The position numbers and the translations under genes are program-made. 64,000 nt of DNA from Phorcus lineatus (taxonomy: Eukaryota > Mollusca > Gastropoda > Trochida > Trochidae): contig OV121088.1 of the NCBI GenBank assembly GCA_921293015.1, forward strand, positions 16,033,645 through 16,097,644. Reading direction: 5' to 3'. Under the pieces are notes generated by a model. The model was not told the DNA's origin and did not search any database. It saw nothing but the letters and a program-made list of their open reading frames with translations. Of the stretch, positions 60,851 to 64,000 are shown one piece after another. Position 1 is the first letter of the stretch. Each line of letters opens with the position of its first letter.

Positions 60851-61779
60851 ATCAAAAGAGTTGTTAAGCATTTGGTATATGAAATGGTACCAATGATATC
60901 TCTGGACAGTCTTCTATCTATAGTGAAGGCCATTTCAATTTAGTCAAAGAACAAACCTACATATATACTTCAAAAGTCTATGACGACTATTTTGATTTAT
61001 GGCTTTATCAGAAGAGGAATCAAGGCAAGACAAGACAACGTTTATTGTATTGGATGCCTCCAGTCCATGTACAGGAGGGTTACACTTTCAGCATATACAT
61101 AGTAGTATAAATCGCATACATGTAATACAAATTAGTTTTATGTAGATCTACATTTAAAAATTCATCACGGCGCTCTTGAGCATACTTGACGTACATCACT
61201 AGATTTATACTAGATGACGTATCTTTGCATGTCACAATTGATATATAAATGCTGTCAAAGGTGGTTTAAATAAAAAAATATCTAAAATAAAACCTCTTCA
61301 GATGAACTTTCCGTGAACAGGAATCAATAATTGATGGTTAACTGTCTCAGTGGGATGATTCGGAAAATCAGAAAATGAACAACTACGAATATACTTATAT
61401 GCATGCGTGATGAAACATGTTAATGCTACTAAATATCCCTGCACCTCATTAAATATAAGTAAACATAAACGCAAGCATTTCTTTTGATGATACACACAAA
61501 TATATTTTAAGCAGTTACACATTTGAAGTATTTGAATCGTCCTTTTGAAATATACTGCTTTTTTATTTGAGACAGATAGGATTGTGAATATGTTATTAAT
61601 ACTTATTTTCATCTTTTGTTTTCATAATGCAATTAACGTTACATAACCATTTTTAGGAAGTTACAAACGATAGGGTTCTAGTTATTTCTCATGGAGATCA
61701 ATTTGTTTTAAGCTTTCAAACCAAAATCGATTTTCACGTAACAGTTTCTGCCTTGTCGTTAAACATCACTCCATAAAAC
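60851..61779. other. no gene recognised; possible dispersed repeat near 61030-61130
   Basis: CAAGACAAGACAACGTTTATTG with GCCTCCAGTCCATGTACAGG looks like a transposon 3' UTR, but nothing coding adjoins it and it has no second copy here. Confidence 0.35.
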
Positions 61780-63350
61780 CTAGATCTAACATCAAAGTTC
61801 CAAGGTTAATCGAGTTAATCAGTGATTCAGAACAGTGTAATTGAATGGAAAGCTATAAACAAGTGACTGATGTTCGATAATCTTAGATTAGACACCACGA
61901 GTATGTTAACGTAACACTTCTAAAACATAAACATTTGAGGACCTAGAGAGGCTCTTGTTATTGGTAGATCCTACCTAAAATATTGACTTCTGCTGTAGGA
62001 AAAGCCGACGAACATATATTGATGCTGTTTACTGATGAGGTTAGCATAAAAATGTTGATAAAATCTCATTACTTGATAAAATTAATTTTGTGAATGTGGT
62101 AACTCAAAGGTAAATGATTTCAATTGAAGAAAGTAATTTCAAGTTTCAGCGCATCATGAGGCAGTGCATATTTTTCAGCTTGATGGAGATTTTGAATTTC
62201 TTATACAAAATTATTAAAAGTGACTTTATTATAAAAAAAAAATTCAAACAATTTTATATATAGGAGCTCAGAAAAAATAACGAAACTAGAAATGACAAAT
62301 TATACCCAAGGATCTGAAATGACTAAACAAATTCCTCTCCTGCACGACATCCATCTTAACAAGAGATTATGGCGATTACAACAAAAACATTACTCTCTGT
62401 GTTCAAGATTTATCATGACAGCTACATTATGGGGCTTTCAAAAACCAGTTTTGTTCTGTTTCAGCTTGAAAATGAGAGAGTCAAAGTATCAATTTTCTGT
62501 GAATTATCGAACATATTTTTTCATAATAGGATCCTAAGTTGCAAATTTGGATATGGATAGTTTTACTCTTGAATTAAGAAATTAAAGCAAGATGGCATTT
62601 ATCTAGTCTTCTCATGCACAGAATATTTTTCTATCTATACGAATTCAAGCATTATTGTTATAAGACCTTTGTTTTGGTTCATTATAGTAGTCCTTCTGAT
62701 ATTTTAACAATAACATTTCCTCCTGTATGTTTCAAATTGATCTTTCACATATGTCTCAAATGTTTCTTGTGCGATTCTCTATCATCATTCACTTTTAACC
62801 CTCACCAATCAACACTTTTATACAGTTTTGTTTTGAAATTGTTTCCTAAGAACTCTTAAATGAGGAAATAGATCTCAGCCACAATAAAGATAACAATTAT
62901 AGAAGAAAACTTTCATTGTATCAGTTTCGGTTTGGGGGTTTCCGAAGTTTTATTAAATAATCGTTCAATTAATAACAACTGACATAAAATACACGAAATT
63001 AGAGCATCAAAATTCAACATATGTCTCATATTAGTCAAATAACATGTACATTGCACAGCATACACCTACAAAATAAAGGGATGCACAGTTAATCTAACAA
63101 TAAAGTAAAGTATATTAATTTGTTTTTTTAATAATGCTAATTAGGATTTCTGCCATTTTCACGAGTGTAACATAAACCATCAGGTTATGTGAGAAAAACA
63201 GTTTATAATCACAAAATCAAAATCGTCGACTTGATACATCCACAGTTGTTATTTCCGGGCGAACACATCATTCTATTCCGATAAATAGTTTAAAAGCCAA
63301 ACACATCATTCTATTATATGAGTAAATATAAATACATTTAATATCATTTT
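61780..63350 (+). repeat. second tandem duplication, unit C2
   Basis: Partner of 57200-60850; anchors are given there. Shorter because it lacks the LINE and the TTAGGG run. An ATTATATAG/ATTCTATT-type repeat (CACATCATTCTATT) occurs twice at about 63265 and 63303. Confidence 0.8.
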
Positions 63351-64000
63351 GCATACGATTTGTGTTAAAGACTCATATCACAAATGTCAAGACACCCACC
63401 TTAACGATGTTTTAGTCCCAACGTGGCTATGATATTTTTACAAAGTATCTTTTAATTTTGAAGTGATGTCGGATGCCATGGTGTCGCAATTTTCTAACCC
63501 AATCATCAGTCAACATCATTTCAACGATGAATCAAATTAGAAGAGCCTGCTGGGATGTGTCGTGCCCACAAACACACACTCCTACATTCTCCTATTTAAA
63601 GATCTACTTTAGAGATTTGTCAATGTTCTCAGATGGCGTGTTGTAATTTTCAGGTTTTATCTAGAGATCTCAGATGTTGATCTCTTAAACAAGTCTGATG
63701 TCAAGTTGATGGTTGTATGTTGAAACAGTGGATAGACCATACAAATATTGTTCGTTAGCTTATATGAAATCTCTCCCAATGAGGTGTAAAATTTACTGTT
63801 AAGCAGGCAGTATTGTGTTGCTTTTTTAATAAACAACTTATTGCAAGACATTGTTTTTAAATGTAAAGAAACCGTTCTACACCAAACGTACCAGGTTACA
63901 GTTTTGCTTTGGGAGTCAGTTTTCCTACTTCATATGATTAAAAATGACCCCAGTACTTTTTGCTGGATTCAAACACATGTTTACTTTTATCCAGGACTAC
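63351..64000. other. no gene recognised
   Basis: AT-rich with slightly GC-richer sequence near 63480-63600. No feature supported. Confidence 0.5.

Overview
This is an AT-rich animal (eukaryotic) genomic window with no convincing intact host gene. Almost everything that can be identified is a transposable element, a dispersed repeat or a segmental duplication. The mix of Tc1/mariner, CR1/L2-like, L1/Tx1-like, Penelope and DIRS-like elements with tRNA-derived SINEs fits an invertebrate. The recurring GTGAGTGAGTGAG tails next to a TTTAACGCCGC-type motif are a pattern I associate with vetigastropod snails such as abalones, so a gastropod mollusc is my best guess (an inference, not proven). No rRNA, functional tRNA or CRISPR array was seen.

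Layout. 0-1 kb: two short coding-like stretches, one of them a possible last exon of a host gene. 1.0-2.44 kb: Penelope-like retroelement on the minus strand (reverse transcriptase, linker, GIY-YIG remnant), cut off at its 5' end by a TA microsatellite. 4.4-13.1 kb: mostly anonymous DNA with two copies of a TTAA-target MITE in opposite orientation and two kinds of tRNA-derived SINE.

14.5-48.7 kb: the main structure is a large, old, direct tandem duplication. Unit A (about 14.5-35.95 kb) and unit B (about 36.5-48.7 kb) match at many collinear anchors. Unit A is longer mainly because it received more insertions: a Tc1 plus a DIRS-like fossil, an L2-like LINE, a mariner, a SINE, a second LINE, a foldback MITE and an I-like LINE. 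Unit B carries two internally deleted Tc1-family elements of its own. Several insertions have an empty site in the other unit, so they postdate the duplication. Inside the units are older repeated modules (called M, N, P, R and S here), one of which occurs in both orientations.

48.7-57 kb: anonymous AT-rich DNA, a 36-bp minisatellite, GTGA-tail repeats and a LINE 3' end. 57.2-63.4 kb: a second, smaller tandem duplication (C1 and C2). C1 is interrupted by a 5'-truncated L1/Tx1-type LINE with a poly(A) tail and target-site duplication, and also carries four TTAGGG repeats.

There is no operon or pathway to describe. The window is best read as a record of duplication and successive transposon invasions. 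Identities and boundaries were judged by eye; boundaries of old repeats are good to roughly 20-100 bases.
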